From contig JAMXBB010000004.1 of assembly GCA_024138015.1 (NCBI GenBank), positions 106,858,365 to 106,922,364 of the forward strand: 64,000 nucleotides of DNA, read 5' to 3'. This document shows positions 1 to 10,977 of the stretch, piece by piece. A program made the position numbers and the translations under genes. The first letter of the stretch is position 1, and each line of letters opens with the position of its first letter. Under the pieces are notes generated by a model, which made no database searches, was not told the origin of the DNA, and was given only the letters and a program-made list of their open reading frames with translations. This DNA is from Lumnitzera littorea. Taxonomy: Eukaryota > Streptophyta > Magnoliopsida > Myrtales > Combretaceae.

Positions 1-256
1 GCCTTGAAATTTTTTTCTATCAATCCCTACAACATTCATTTCCACCAATGCATTACTATCAAGAAACAGCTGAGTTTGATTCTCCTTTATCTTCCTGCCT
101 CTTTATGGTTCTTTTAGTCTTCAAAGAGTGATTGCTCCCAACAAGAAAGGAGCTATTAGACTCTAAATGTAGGAGAAAAACATCAATTCTAGGCTTTTTA
201 ATAACCAACTCAGAGTCCTTCTTGTTCTTCCTTTTGATGTGTAAATTCTAGAAATT

Positions 257-436
257 TTGCTTAGATAATATTTTGACAGGACCAATGGTGATTCGCATGC
301 CGTGCTCTGCATGTTAACCATGAAGATTGCATTGTAAATTGGCTGCAAAGAAGTAATATTTGCCCGCTATGTCGACTGAAGAATGAAGATGCCTACCATT
401 GAAGATGGAATCGGCAGATGAATGCATATTTTAAAG
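257..436 (+). pseudogene. 3' fragment of a RING-H2 gene (broken copy of 4147-4839)
   Basis: The stretch matches the end of the RING-H2 gene on the opposite strand at 4147-4839. It starts within the first Cys pair region and runs past that gene's stop codon into its 3' flank. Readable parts are IRMPCS, then HEDCIVNWLQRSN and CPLC. One extra base after the third zinc-ligand Cys codon shifts the frame, the Tyr before the second His is Asn, a few bases are gained before the final residues, and the intact gene's stop codon is a sense codon here. Homology in the 3' flank argues for DNA-level duplication rather than a retrocopy, and no poly-A tail is visible. Not translatable as a RING protein. Confidence 0.85.
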
Positions 437-3400
437 AAAAGAACATTATTATGGATCTTTCTATTTGTTTTTCCACTTATCATTTGATTTGATTTTGTGA
501 ATTAATATAATTTCACAAAATGATCCGGCTCATTCGGTTTGGAAGTCCACTGGTTCAACCTTGTTGCTGCTGCACAACCATCTCTTGTCAACATCCTGAT
601 TCCTATTTACAACATCGAGAGACCATTTATAGTTGTAATAAAATATATAAGAATACGAGTCTTTATTTTATTTCTAGGATTATTAAATAGAAGTCCTTAA
701 TATTTATTTATTATATTTATGGACTCTTAAATATAAAATTTAAACAAAAAAAAAAAAAATAGAATAAAGCAAACGGTGACATCTTTGGATCCTCATCAAA
801 GATTCTAACAGGTTGAAGAAACTCTCTACAATTGTGAAGAACATCGCAAAGGAAATTTCAACAAGAAAGAATGAGCTAAGAACCTCCATTGTACATGCTC
901 TAAGTGACACATTCAATTATATGGAGCAACTTTTAAGTTTTGATGATATCCTTGAACAACTACTTAAATTATAGATAAATTTTGAATTATAGAAAGATTC
1001 TGTTTGCATTTCTTAAAAAATATTACCACCGGAAAATGTCTCTTGTAATGCAATATCAAACCAACTTTTTATGTAAATATACATATTTTTAATTATTTTT
1101 TCGATAAATTCATGATTTTGATAGACTTAGTTATTTTATATCAATACAGATCCATAATACTTAACGAAACCAACATTTTCAGCACAGCCAACCAACGATA
1201 GCATTCGGCCGAAAAAACCAATGATAGTTTTAAAAAGCCGCAATCTTACTGTTGAATTGAAGCAAGCAAAATTCCAATTCACCGACCTCATCTTCCGTGG
1301 GTTGGCATTAAAGAATTCTACCAATAACGCAGAAATATTCGAATTCTATTGACCATTTGGTAATCTTTCATATTTGAAACGGTCAAAAGATAAAGGAAAA
1401 GATCACGAACACAGTTATTAATTAATTATGTTCTTTAAAATCCAAATAAAGATTTACCAGTATTATTTTTTTTTTCTATTGTTCATAATATAATTTTTAA
1501 AAGAAAAAAATTAAATTTAGTTCATTCAATTGAAAAATTAATATCCACACTACTAATTTAAAATAACGCATGGTTATTAGTATCTACCAATAAATCTGTT
1601 AATCTCAACTATACATGGTCGTGCGGCGGCATGGCAATGGTCATTAATGTCCCATGGGAGAATAAATTGAGATGGCACGACCTAATATGTAACTTTATCT
1701 TTTATATTTTAAATAAAATTTAATTGTTAATATCTTTATAATATAAACATTTACCAAATTTAAGTCCTCCAACCTAAATTGTAATATGTTTCGTTGTTGG
1801 TTAAAAAAAGAAAAAAAAAAAATCATTGTCCCACAAGGGTTTTTAAACTATCATAAATGTCCGAAACTTCATAGTGCATTATATTGGCCCGTCTGCTAAG
1901 GGCAACATATTAATTGGATTGCCCCAACCGTATGACCACCGTAGGGTCGAAAATTTTCCTATTTTCCCTTTATTTTGCCTTATATTAGTGGATAATGCAT
2001 CCGTGATACATGTCCAAATTAAATAAAATAAAATTTATATCTTTAAAATCTATTATTATCTATTCGGTGAAAAATTATAATTTTTATTAAATAATATAAA
2101 TATAGATTTATTCTTTTTTCTCTATTTATATTGCTTTAAATCTTTTTGTCTTTTATTTATAAGTAAATCAGTATTACGAATAGAAATCTATCTATGCGAG
2201 TGGATATCAATAATTATCATGGTTATATTTCATTATAATTTGAATTTTGGTTATGTAATGTGCACACATAAAGAAAGGTAGGAAAGAAAATAAAAAGAGA
2301 GAGAAACCGTCAAGGAGAGAAATTATTGAATAAGTATTATATTGTATGGGGAGATAGAGGAGAAAGTGAGTTTTGGAATTGGGAGAGGTTCATGGGAGAA
2401 AGTGAGTTGATAAGTTAATTTTACCCTTAATATAAAATAATTATAGTTTTAATAAGTTACTTTTAATAATAATTTTTTTTACAATAAAATTTTAATTGTA
2501 AGGCTTAAATGGTAATATTTAAAGAGACGGTTACTTAAGAGCTAATCTATTTTAATAATATAGATATAGATTAGGCCTGATGTACTTAATATAAGTTGCT
2601 AGATAAAAGTTAATGGAAAATATGGCTTTTTTAGAAAAATTATTATTTTTTTTTGAGATGCCATTTACCTAAGTCGAAAGATAACAAAAGAGTGAAATTT
2701 ATCATACTGATCAATTTGATTCAATTCGCGTTGAGATGACAGAAAAGAGAGAAATATGTTGTCCTTTCTCTAGCAATAGCAGCAAGATGAGAGAGAAATG
2801 AAATTCCCTTCCCAATTTGATCCAATTTTGTGTCGAGTTTTTCTTAATCCAAGGAATAAATAAGATAATGACAAGCCCAAAAAAACACGATTCAATCTTA
2901 AAATCGAATCAAGAATTAAATAACAATCATGTGTAAAAGGATATAAAATCTAAAACTAACTAGCGGCATGGAAAAAAGATTTGTTTTTTCTTGGATTTAA
3001 TCACTTCCTAATACGAACTCAATCTAAAATATATGAATGGGGAGTTATAGGTTGAATAGACAGAAAAATCAAATCATACGATGCCCAAAAATAATAAAAA
3101 ATGGTCATTTTTAGAGGAAAAACACACTAACTACATCTTTGTATCTCTAAGATTGTGCATGTTTATAGCTAAATTGAACAAGTCGATGGTTCTTAGATGT
3201 TCCCCATCACTTAAAGCTAAAAGCCATATCTCAATTACATGGAGCACAAAACAGTGATTTCAAATTTTGAATTGAAGGTTAAAGATATTAGGATTAATTG
3301 AGACCGTTTAAGCAGACACCAATCACCTAAATAGTATTTCCTTAACTATTGGTGTTATGGATTTTCAATTTATGAGAGGTAGCATGAGATCCGTTGTCGA

Positions 3401-4080
3401 GACAATGATTAATACATGTAGTTTCTGATAGATAGAAAAATCATGGTATAACATTTTCTCTCTCTATTTAAACTGCAACATAGTCACACAATTTCAAAAT
3501 TTTATAGCATATTGCAATATCTTAATTCATCCAAAGCCATGTTAGTGTCCACCTATCATTTGTTTGAATTGGATAGCATAACGTTAATTTATATTTTGAC
3601 TACTTGAAAGTTCAATTTTCTGTTTAGATTTGTCTTAAGTGTTGATCCCTTACGTGTAATTCTTCCTAATTATAAATTATGATTAACATAAATTTTGCTA
3701 CCTTTGCTACATGTTCTATCAACCAAAAAAATAAATAAATAAAGCATTAAACATTATAATAGGCGTTGAATTCTAACAAGTTCTATTTGTAATTATTATA
3801 CTTTCCTAGTTTATTGAATACTACCTTATTATAGATTTTCTTCATTAAGCGAAGGTTTAGTCATTAATGATTGAATGTTAGTGATTAGAGAGCAGTCGAA
3901 TAGGACATTATCTCAACAAACTATAAAATCTAGATATTTCCCTTTCCTATTGTTGCGAGACTACACTAACTATAGACTTGTATCTTCTTGGCTAGTATTA
4001 AGCCCAAAGAAATCATAATAATCAACTTTACCGTAAACCAAGAACGAAATCATATTAATTTACAAAATCAAATCACCCGA
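437..4080. other. Intergenic AT-rich DNA, no gene recognised
   Basis: Very AT-rich sequence with poly-A and poly-T runs. Open frames here are short and lack recognisable motifs. No LTR, terminal inverted repeat or target duplication could be matched by eye. Old unrecognisable transposon debris is the likeliest content. Confidence 0.5.
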
Positions 4081-4146
4081 TAATTGGAAAAAAAAGAAAA
4101 GAAAAGAAAAGGAAATTCTCATAAATATGCACATATTTCTGCCAAT

Positions 4147-4839
4147 TCAATCTTCAATTGTAGGCATCTTGAATCGACAGAGTGGACAGAGATTGCTTCT
4201 CTGCAGCCAATTAACAATGCAATCTTCATGGTAAACATGCGAACACGGCATGCGAATAGCAACCGATCCTGTCAAAACATCGTCCAAACATATAACACAA
4301 GATTGTTTCCTAGACACATCTTTGATCTTTACCTTCTCCAGTGCTAGGACTGAATCAATCCTGGCAGGAATCGACGAAAAGGTACTCCTAGATACCAAGA
4401 ACATGTCGTCGACATGAAGTGATTCTTGTTCTTGAACCAATGGTACCACGATTTCGATGGAAACAATCATAGGAAGGCTCTTGATGTTCTCATTCTGCGG
4501 CGCGATTGCAATTTCCCGTGCTGTCTGGAAAATTTTACTAATCATAAGAGGTTGGACATGGTATGGCACGTCTACTTGTGACAACATGTTGGAAATAACC
4601 CCCCAGGACATGGAGCTGTGCAATAGATGGTCCCGGTTATGCCTAAAGTGCTTGTATGTCGTAGGACACCATATGGGTTGTTGCCCGTATCCTTCTTCTT
4701 CGTTGCGGGATGCATACACAAAACTAGCGTATATTTCGATCAAGAACTCGACACGGGGTGAAGAAGCGTAGCCGGCCGGCACGGAATAGGCCGGCTGCCA
4801 CGCCTCGCATTGATGATGGATAATCACATCGCTTGACAT
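4147..4839 (-). CDS. RING-H2 finger protein, putative E3 ubiquitin ligase
   Basis: A single open frame of 230 residues on the minus strand. The C-terminal end carries a complete C3H2C3 RING-H2 finger: C181 and C184, C199, H201, H204, C207, C218 and C221. Trp211 lies in the usual place for contact with an E2 enzyme. This finger type binds two zinc ions and recruits a ubiquitin-charged E2, so the product is probably an E3 ligase. The N-terminal 170 residues match nothing I recognise and contain no signal peptide or membrane segment, which argues against the membrane-anchored ATL family and for a soluble protein. The RING ends nine residues before the stop, common in small plant RING proteins. 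The start is the first Met of the frame; no intron is needed. A broken duplicate of its 3' end lies at 257-436 on the other strand. Substrate and pathway cannot be read from the sequence. Confidence 0.85.
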   Translation of the reverse strand: MSSDVIIHHQCEAWQPAYSVPAGYASSPRVEFLIEIYASFVYASRNEEEGYGQQPIWCPTTYKHFRHNRDHLLHSSMSWGVISNMLSQVDVPYHVQPLMISKIFQTAREIAIAPQNENIKSLPMIVSIEIVVPLVQEQESLHVDDMFLVSRSTFSSIPARIDSVLALEKVKIKDVSRKQSCVICLDDVLTGSVAIRMPCSHVYHEDCIVNWLQRSNLCPLCRFKMPTIED

Positions 4840-6693
4840 CTTGAGGAAGTGAGAGAAAGAAGAAACTCAAGGCAGAGAGAGAATTAAAGATTGGATAAGA
4901 GGATAGTTATGGTATATGGAAACCATACCTAATATGGATTAGGAAGGAGTGTAATCGAATTATTTGAAAGTGGTGAGTTCTGATTTGAGTATGTCTTATA
5001 GTGTGAGTCCTAATTTTGGTGGTAAGGTTGTTAAGGAGTTTCTGTCTACGTGTCCTTGTCTGACTTAGGAGTTGTTCTGTTTTTTTGTTTTATTATATAT
5101 ATATATATATAATTAATTTATCTATTTATTATAATAAGACAATGGCTTTATTGGTGACTGACTTCATAAATAAAACACCTAATACTAATGGTTATTGAAT
5201 ATTAATAATTATGAGTAAGTTCAAAGTTAACTTGGCCAAAGGGAATATGTCCTTACCTTTATTTTCTTTGCCTTCATGAGTGAAAATTCTTTTCCTCCAG
5301 TGAACTCAAAACTTAATAGCTTCTTCTGTAGCTTACAATTACAATAGTGCTTGATTTAGACATTGTTAAGTCGTATCATGCCTGTGCAGGCTCGAAGGCT
5401 TATCAATTAGACAATCATGATCAAGCCCGCCCATCATACGAGTATGTCCTTGGAAAGAATAAAAAAGGACCGGTTTATTGGATTACCATTTGACTATTTG
5501 TGCGATAAGAAATAAATTGTTTAATTTGAGTGATAATTGAAGAAACTCATTGGTAAAAAATTAATTTTTAAGAGGTGTGATAGCAAAACCAATTTCTTGC
5601 ACTTTAATATCATAGATAATACATGATAATTGTTATCTACTATTATTATATGCTATCTATTATTATCATTATATACGTTGATCAGATCGGTTATATTTGA
5701 TACTATATACATTATATAATTATATATTAGAGGTGACAGGATGCTTTCATGATATTAACATGGCAAAAAATAAATTAATCATGTAATAGAGGGTTGAATG
5801 TTTTTTTTTTTCTTATTATTAAGAATTTCTCCCCCACCCCCCCACCGGCGCCCCAAAACCCCCACAAAAAAAAAAAAATGGATGAAAGTACATAAGGGCT
5901 TTTATAATTCATAAACAAATATATTCTTTTTTTTAATACATATATACATCATAGTAAATGACTAAATTAAAACAGATAAGTTTATTAAATTTTGGTACAC
6001 AATCAAGACATTTAAACGACTCATTCAAATAAAGAGACTTGATCGACTTCTAGCACAAACACGCAGGAATCCTAGGTTATTTATGGAGGAGGAAAAGGGA
6101 AAACAAGATGGAAAAGAAAAAGATAAATAACCCAAAATCAACTCAGTTTTTATTTCATTTCATTTTCGTAGAGATAAACTGTGATCATGTCCAACAAGGT
6201 TTTGAGTGATACAAGAAAAAAGAGAACTAGTCACTAGGAGTGAAGCACGTGTCTACTATTTTTTTTTTTCAAATTTATATAAATACGAATTAAATAAAAT
6301 ATATTATATAAATATAAACCTTAAATCACTTTTAAAAAATACGATGTTGAAAATAATAAAAATATCGTATTTTATAAATGTGATTTAAAGTTTTACCTAT
6401 AATAACTATCTCGCATTTACTAAATGTAACATATACTAATTGTATGTATGTTACATCTTTTAAATGAGACATAGTACTAAGATATGCCATAAGTACAAAT
6501 GCCAATGTTATTTAGTAAATTAGTAATATTTTTTATACAATTAATAAATACGTAATATATATATAACTAAGTAAAATTCTCCATAATTCTAAGTTGCAAT
6601 TGCTTCATTAGTTTTCCTTCCCCACTTGTTGTACTGTAATTTAGACTAACAAAATTGTAAGGCACAAGAAAAATGCCTTGGTTATCCTTGTTT
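4840..6693. other. Intergenic region between the RING and PPR genes
   Basis: Holds the upstream region of the RING gene (transcribed leftward) and the downstream region of the PPR gene. It contains an (AT)n run near 5093-5112, a C-rich tract at 5831-5863, and AT-rich sequence otherwise. No further gene was recognised. A 60-codon frame near 6206-6388 is low-complexity and not credible. Confidence 0.6.
5831..5863 (-). other. Potential G-quadruplex / i-motif tract
   Basis: The plus strand has C-runs of 5, 7, 4 and 5 bases with short spacers, so the minus strand has four G-runs of four or more bases within about 33 bases. That fits an intramolecular quadruplex pattern. It stands out in otherwise AT-rich DNA and is followed by a 12-base A-run. 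It may be a real element or a simple-sequence slip. Confidence 0.6.
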
Positions 6694-8595
6694 TTACGAT
6701 ACACATTCGTTTACTTCTAAAAAGCTACAGCCAGGATCCTTAGTAGCTCTCCTGGCTTTCATCTCCTGCCTTACTTCTCTCACCATCTCCCAATCAGCCA
6801 TGGCAGCAGAAAAATTCGACATTAATACATAGTCCTCACAGCTTTTATGCCCTAGCTCAAACATGTGTCCCATTACTTCACTTGCCAAGTTCTTGCATCC
6901 TTGCCTTTCACAAGCCTTAAGCAGAATCCGCCACAAAATCGCATCAGGTTCAATAGGCATTTTCATGACAAAGTCGAAGGCCTCGTGGACTAGGCAGGCT
7001 CTGCACAGAAGGTCCACCATGCTTCCATAATGCTCCATCGAGGGAATTATACTGTAATCGTTTATCATTGAATCGAAACATTTCCTTCCTTCCTCAACCA
7101 TCCCTGCATGGCCACATGCAGATATTATGATAAGAAAGACGATGTCATCTGGTTTGAAGCCTTCCCTCTGCATTTGAACGAATCTGATCAAAGCAGCCAT
7201 TCCATGTCCCTGCATAGCTAGCCCCTGTATCAACGTTGTCCAAGATATCAATGTTCTTTCTTTCATCACATTAAAAATTTCACAGGCTCTGTTGATGTTT
7301 CCACACTTGGCCTGCATGTTCATGAGTGCATTGGCCAATGAAGTACTACTCTCCGGTCCAAATTTGCCCTTCTCGACACATGAACCTATCCACTCCCCTA
7401 GTTCAGACCTTGCAAGTTTTGCACACACTGATATAACACTCAACATAGTAATCTCATCCGGTCTCACATTCTCCAGCTCCATTTCTCTAAACACAGCCAA
7501 CGCCTCATTCAAATGATTATTGCGGGCAAAACTATTGATAATACAAGTCCACGTTGCCACATTTTTAACAGGCATAATGTGATAAATCGTGCGAGCGCTA
7601 GGAAAAGACCCACAGTTGGAATACATCTCTATCAAAGCATTGTGAACATAAACATCTTGATCAACAGATTTCCTAATTAAATATCCATGAAATGTTTTCC
7701 CTTTGAGTAGATCTTTTAATGCTGAAAACGAAGACACCACGCTAACTGCAGTAACTCCATTCAACGCCACATTCTCGTTAACCATTTCCCGGAACAACTC
7801 AATCACCTTAGACGGGCAATTCCCTTTATTATAGATAGCAACAAGGGAATTCCAAGCAACCAAGTCTCTCTCAGGCATTTCATCAAACACTTGTCTCATA
7901 AGATCAAATTCAGCGAACATACCATACAAATTGATTAGCCCAGTTTGGATTATGACCTGAGAGCCCAAACCCAGTTTCAAAATGTGGGCATGGATCTGTT
8001 TTCCTGAACAAATCATTGGCATCAACCCACATGCCTTGACAACATACAAAAGCGTGTAAGTATCAACTTCCAACTTAGTTCTTCTTACATGGATATAGAC
8101 AAAAATGGCATTTTCCGGGTTACGGTTCTCTAAATAACCCCTAATTATACTATTCCACGTGTAAGTATCAAGACCTTGCACTCTATATGCAATAGAATGT
8201 GCAAAGGTAAGGGCTTTAGCGGAAGTACCTGATGCAAATGATGTAATGAGTTTACCAGCTACAGGAGGATAGCTGACGAGTCCTTTCGTGGTCAAAAGGG
8301 CATGGACTTGTTTTAGATGGTTAATGTTTTTGCATTTCAGTAAAATTAAGGTGATTTCAGGAAGTGGGTTTTGGGTATGTGTGAATAATGTCTGTTTTTG
8401 CTGTTGTGAAGTTGGTCTTGGTTTAGGTTTGGAGAGCAGGTTGATGATTTTGGTGCTGGAAGGTTTAGAGAAAAAGGAAGAAGTACTTAAATGCATGACA
8501 ACTTTTTGGCCACCATCGGCATAAGTCTGATAGATTGTCTTATAAACCCTTAGTCTCTTGCATGGCATTTGTTCAATAGCAGTGGTCAAGTTCAA
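6694..8595 (-). CDS. Pentatricopeptide repeat protein, PLS class, E subgroup
   Basis: One uninterrupted frame of 633 residues, typical of intronless plant PPR genes. Repeats run from about residue 143 to 549, for example the units starting near DTYTWNS (143), DLVAWNS (244), NVATWTC (345) and TLISWTT (448), each with the usual antiparallel-helix pattern and mixed lengths of the PLS type. Residues about 551-628 form an E region ending in a PGCSFLEVN-like motif, and there is no DYW deaminase domain after it. Such proteins bind organelle transcripts and commonly act in C-to-U RNA editing with a partner supplying the deaminase. The N-terminus is rich in Ser, Lys and Arg without acidic residues around positions 34-70, consistent with an organelle transit peptide. 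Met34 (codon at 8494-8496) directly precedes that segment and may be the true start instead of Met1. Target organelle and editing site are unknown. Confidence 0.93.
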   Translation of the reverse strand: MNLTTAIEQMPCKRLRVYKTIYQTYADGGQKVVMHLSTSSFFSKPSSTKIINLLSKPKPRPTSQQQKQTLFTHTQNPLPEITLILLKCKNINHLKQVHALLTTKGLVSYPPVAGKLITSFASGTSAKALTFAHSIAYRVQGLDTYTWNSIIRGYLENRNPENAIFVYIHVRRTKLEVDTYTLLYVVKACGLMPMICSGKQIHAHILKLGLGSQVIIQTGLINLYGMFAEFDLMRQVFDEMPERDLVAWNSLVAIYNKGNCPSKVIELFREMVNENVALNGVTAVSVVSSFSALKDLLKGKTFHGYLIRKSVDQDVYVHNALIEMYSNCGSFPSARTIYHIMPVKNVATWTCIINSFARNNHLNEALAVFREMELENVRPDEITMLSVISVCAKLARSELGEWIGSCVEKGKFGPESSTSLANALMNMQAKCGNINRACEIFNVMKERTLISWTTLIQGLAMQGHGMAALIRFVQMQREGFKPDDIVFLIIISACGHAGMVEEGRKCFDSMINDYSIIPSMEHYGSMVDLLCRACLVHEAFDFVMKMPIEPDAILWRILLKACERQGCKNLASEVMGHMFELGHKSCEDYVLMSNFSAAMADWEMVREVRQEMKARRATKDPGCSFLEVNECVS

Positions 8596-8644
8596 CTGTT
8601 CAAGAGTCCAAAAAGTTGGGCAACCTTATGAACACGTAAGGCGC

Positions 8645-8676
<32 letters not shown>

Positions 8677-8683
8677 TTATATT
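8645..8683. repeat. AT-rich microsatellite
   Basis: A run of AT dinucleotides broken by a few extra T bases, just upstream of the PPR reading frame. It may lie in the promoter region of that gene and is likely to vary in length between individuals. Confidence 0.8.
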
Positions 8684-9224
8684 TGCTTATTTATTTGTGC
8701 ATGTGGTGTTAGCAAAAGCATAGTTGAAAAAAAAAAAAAAACAAAAAATCTTTATGAAACATATGTAGTATTACGAATAGGGCTTCAACTTGCGCCGAGC
8801 TCGAGCTAAAACCTGCATAAAAGTTGGAAAATATTTTATTTTCAATAATTCATAAAGTGAAGTTATAAAGAAGTTACAAAAATTAAAAAAAAAAAAGTTA
8901 TTTGATCTATATTTAAATCATTTTTTCTTTTTTCTTTCTGGCAAATAAACCATTTTTGTTTAACATAACATGTTTGAATAAATTATCTTGTTTGTATCTT
9001 AATATTATTATGTTGAAGATGGTAATTGGAGAAAGTTTAGAAGTCATAATTCATGTGTCTTTAAAGGAAAACATTCAAAAAAATTTTTAATTGATTTCTT
9101 AAATTAGATAAACTAAAGGTTAAATTTACTTCAATTTCATTTAGTTTCGTGGACTTCTTATAAATCAAGTGCATTATATCGGGACAAAGTATATTCAATT
9201 TTTTATTTTTTTACTCTTGGGAGG
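8684..9224. other. Upstream flank of the PPR gene, nothing else recognised
   Basis: AT-rich DNA with A- and T-runs lying between the PPR gene and the decayed copia element. It probably holds the PPR promoter, but no element can be assigned with confidence. No 5' LTR of the copia element was found here. Confidence 0.4.
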
Positions 9225-9229
9225 CATTC

Positions 9230-10020
9230 CATTCAAATGAAATCACCTTAATTCACAACAAAAGCCCTTACCTTTGCCCTTACTATGACTATGTGGTTAG
9301 GTCATGGATTCTTAATTCTATGGTGAGTGATATGGCATGAAATTTCTTATACACTAAGTCTGCATTTGAGCTATGGCAAGAGGTGAAGGAACAACATAGA
9401 ACAGCAAATGGTCCATTAGTTTTTCAAATATAGCATAAACTAGTGAATTTGAAACTAAATAATTAGTCTATTAGCATTTATTTTAATAAGCTCAAAAGAT
9501 GTTAGCATGAGCTTCAAGAATTGCATTTGTTTCCAACATGAATTGCAGTAGAATGGAGTATTGCATGTGTGTGCTTAAGGAGAAAATAGTTAAGTTTAAA
9601 TCATAGAATCGATTGTTGCAATTTATGATGGGTCTTAATGAAGCTTACAAGGGAATTAGGAACCAAATTCTCTTTATGGAACTACTTCCCTTAGTGAATT
9701 AGGCCTACTATCTTGTACAACAATTGGAGAAGCAACATTAAGTCTCTAGACTTATGAGAATAGAATAGGATGTTTCTACCTTCAATGCTAATAGATTTAG
9801 TTCCTCACATGCTATAGTGATTGCCAATAGATTTGCTGATAAGAAGAAGTTTAAGAAAGGCTTGATATGTAAGCATAGTAAGTCTGAAGGGCATAGCATG
9901 GGTTCGTGTTTGAAACTTATCGGGGATCCTGATTGGTTTAAGGGTAGAAAGACTATTAACGGGGGAGGACAAGTGAATGCGGTTGGATATCACTAGGACT
10001 TGACTGATTAGTGTGTCGTT
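9230..10020 (+). pseudogene. copia gag remnant
   Basis: Reads through stops and shifts as a copia-type gag: segments resembling SISIYFNKLKRC, FMMGLNEAYKGIRNQIL and a degenerate zinc knuckle followed by a PDWFKG-like tail. The second Cys of the knuckle is Ser, so the zinc site is broken. Start codon not identifiable. Confidence 0.75.
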
Positions 10021-10239
10021 TTATCAAAAACTTTGCTTGATGAGGTTCCTACAACCAATACAGGTATTGTATCTCATAACAAGAATCTTGATAAGCAGTT
10101 TATGCAGGAGATTTGTCAGGAAATGTTTAGGTTGATGAAAGAAAAGGAGGATGCAGCTGTTGTAAACGTAGCACAAGTAGGTACTTCACTGATCTCTTAT
10201 GTTAATTCTTTATGTTTTATAGCTAATAGTAATAAGGAG

Positions 10240-10977
10240 CTTTAGATAGTGGACATTAGGGCCTCAAACCATATTATGCCATTCTTTGATCTTTTGCTTG
10301 ATGTTCATAATCTTTCTCATCCTATATTCATTAAATTATCAAAAGGAACAATGCTCTTAGCCATTAAAGTAGGCACTGTTTGGATCTCACCTTCTCTCAT
10401 TCTTTCATGTATGCTTTATGTTCTAAAGTTTTCTTATTGCTTACTGTATGTTCAAAGATCATTACAACATCAACCTTTACAAGCCATTTTTAACTCTCAC
10501 TCTTGTTGCTTTCAGGACTAGAATTTTAGTGCTACTATGGCAGCTACACAGGCTTTAAATGGACCATATGTTCTTAGTTCTAAGCTACAGAAATTTTCTA
10601 TCAATTCCATAGCTGTTAATGATACTTCTTTGTTTACAGTTGTTCATGTTTTGAATAATAAGGATGTTAAACTTTTACATAATAGGTTGGGTTATAGTTC
10701 AGTCTCCAAATTACAACATTTAGAAGCTTGTAGAAACTTCAATAATTTCAAGTGCTTTACATGTCAACAAGCTAAGTTTCACAGGATCCCTTTCCAATCA
10801 AGTTCTATTAGGGCTTCATTTGCATTAGAATTGCTTCATCTTGATGTGTAGGGACCTTATCATATGCCTTCATTGTGTGGAGCTAGTTATTTTGTCACTA
10901 TAGCTGATGATTTCTCTATAGCTACTTGGACTTACTTGATACATCATAAGTCTCAAGTGTATGCTATTGTTGATAAG
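10240..10977 (+). pseudogene. copia protease and N-terminal integrase remnant
   Basis: The protease active-site region reads WIVDIRASNH, where the usual Asp-Ser/Thr-Gly-Ala has lost its central residues. The integrase zinc region follows, with LHNRLGYSS and FKCFTCQQAKFHRIPF showing the HHCC pattern. The frame is still open through a stretch ending in YAIVDK at 10977, exactly where the solo LTR enters. Confidence 0.8.
10973..10977 (+). repeat. Target-site duplication, left copy (ATAAG)
   Basis: ATAAG directly precedes the TG of the solo LTR. The same five bases follow its CA end at 14082-14086. Five-base duplications are the signature of LTR-element integrases. Confidence 0.93.

Noticed and set aside
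163..348. Minus-strand 61-residue ORF at the window start
   Set aside because: It overlaps the broken RING copy, which reads on the plus strand; the frame is a shadow.
1136..1324. 62-residue minus-strand ORF
   Set aside because: No motif, no neighbouring coding signal, AT-rich flanks.
4457..4771. 104-residue plus-strand ORF
   Set aside because: Lies antisense within the RING-H2 gene and has no domain.
8288..8809. Plus-strand ORFs over the PPR N-terminus
   Set aside because: Antisense to the PPR gene or composed of microsatellite-encoded Tyr-Ile repeats.
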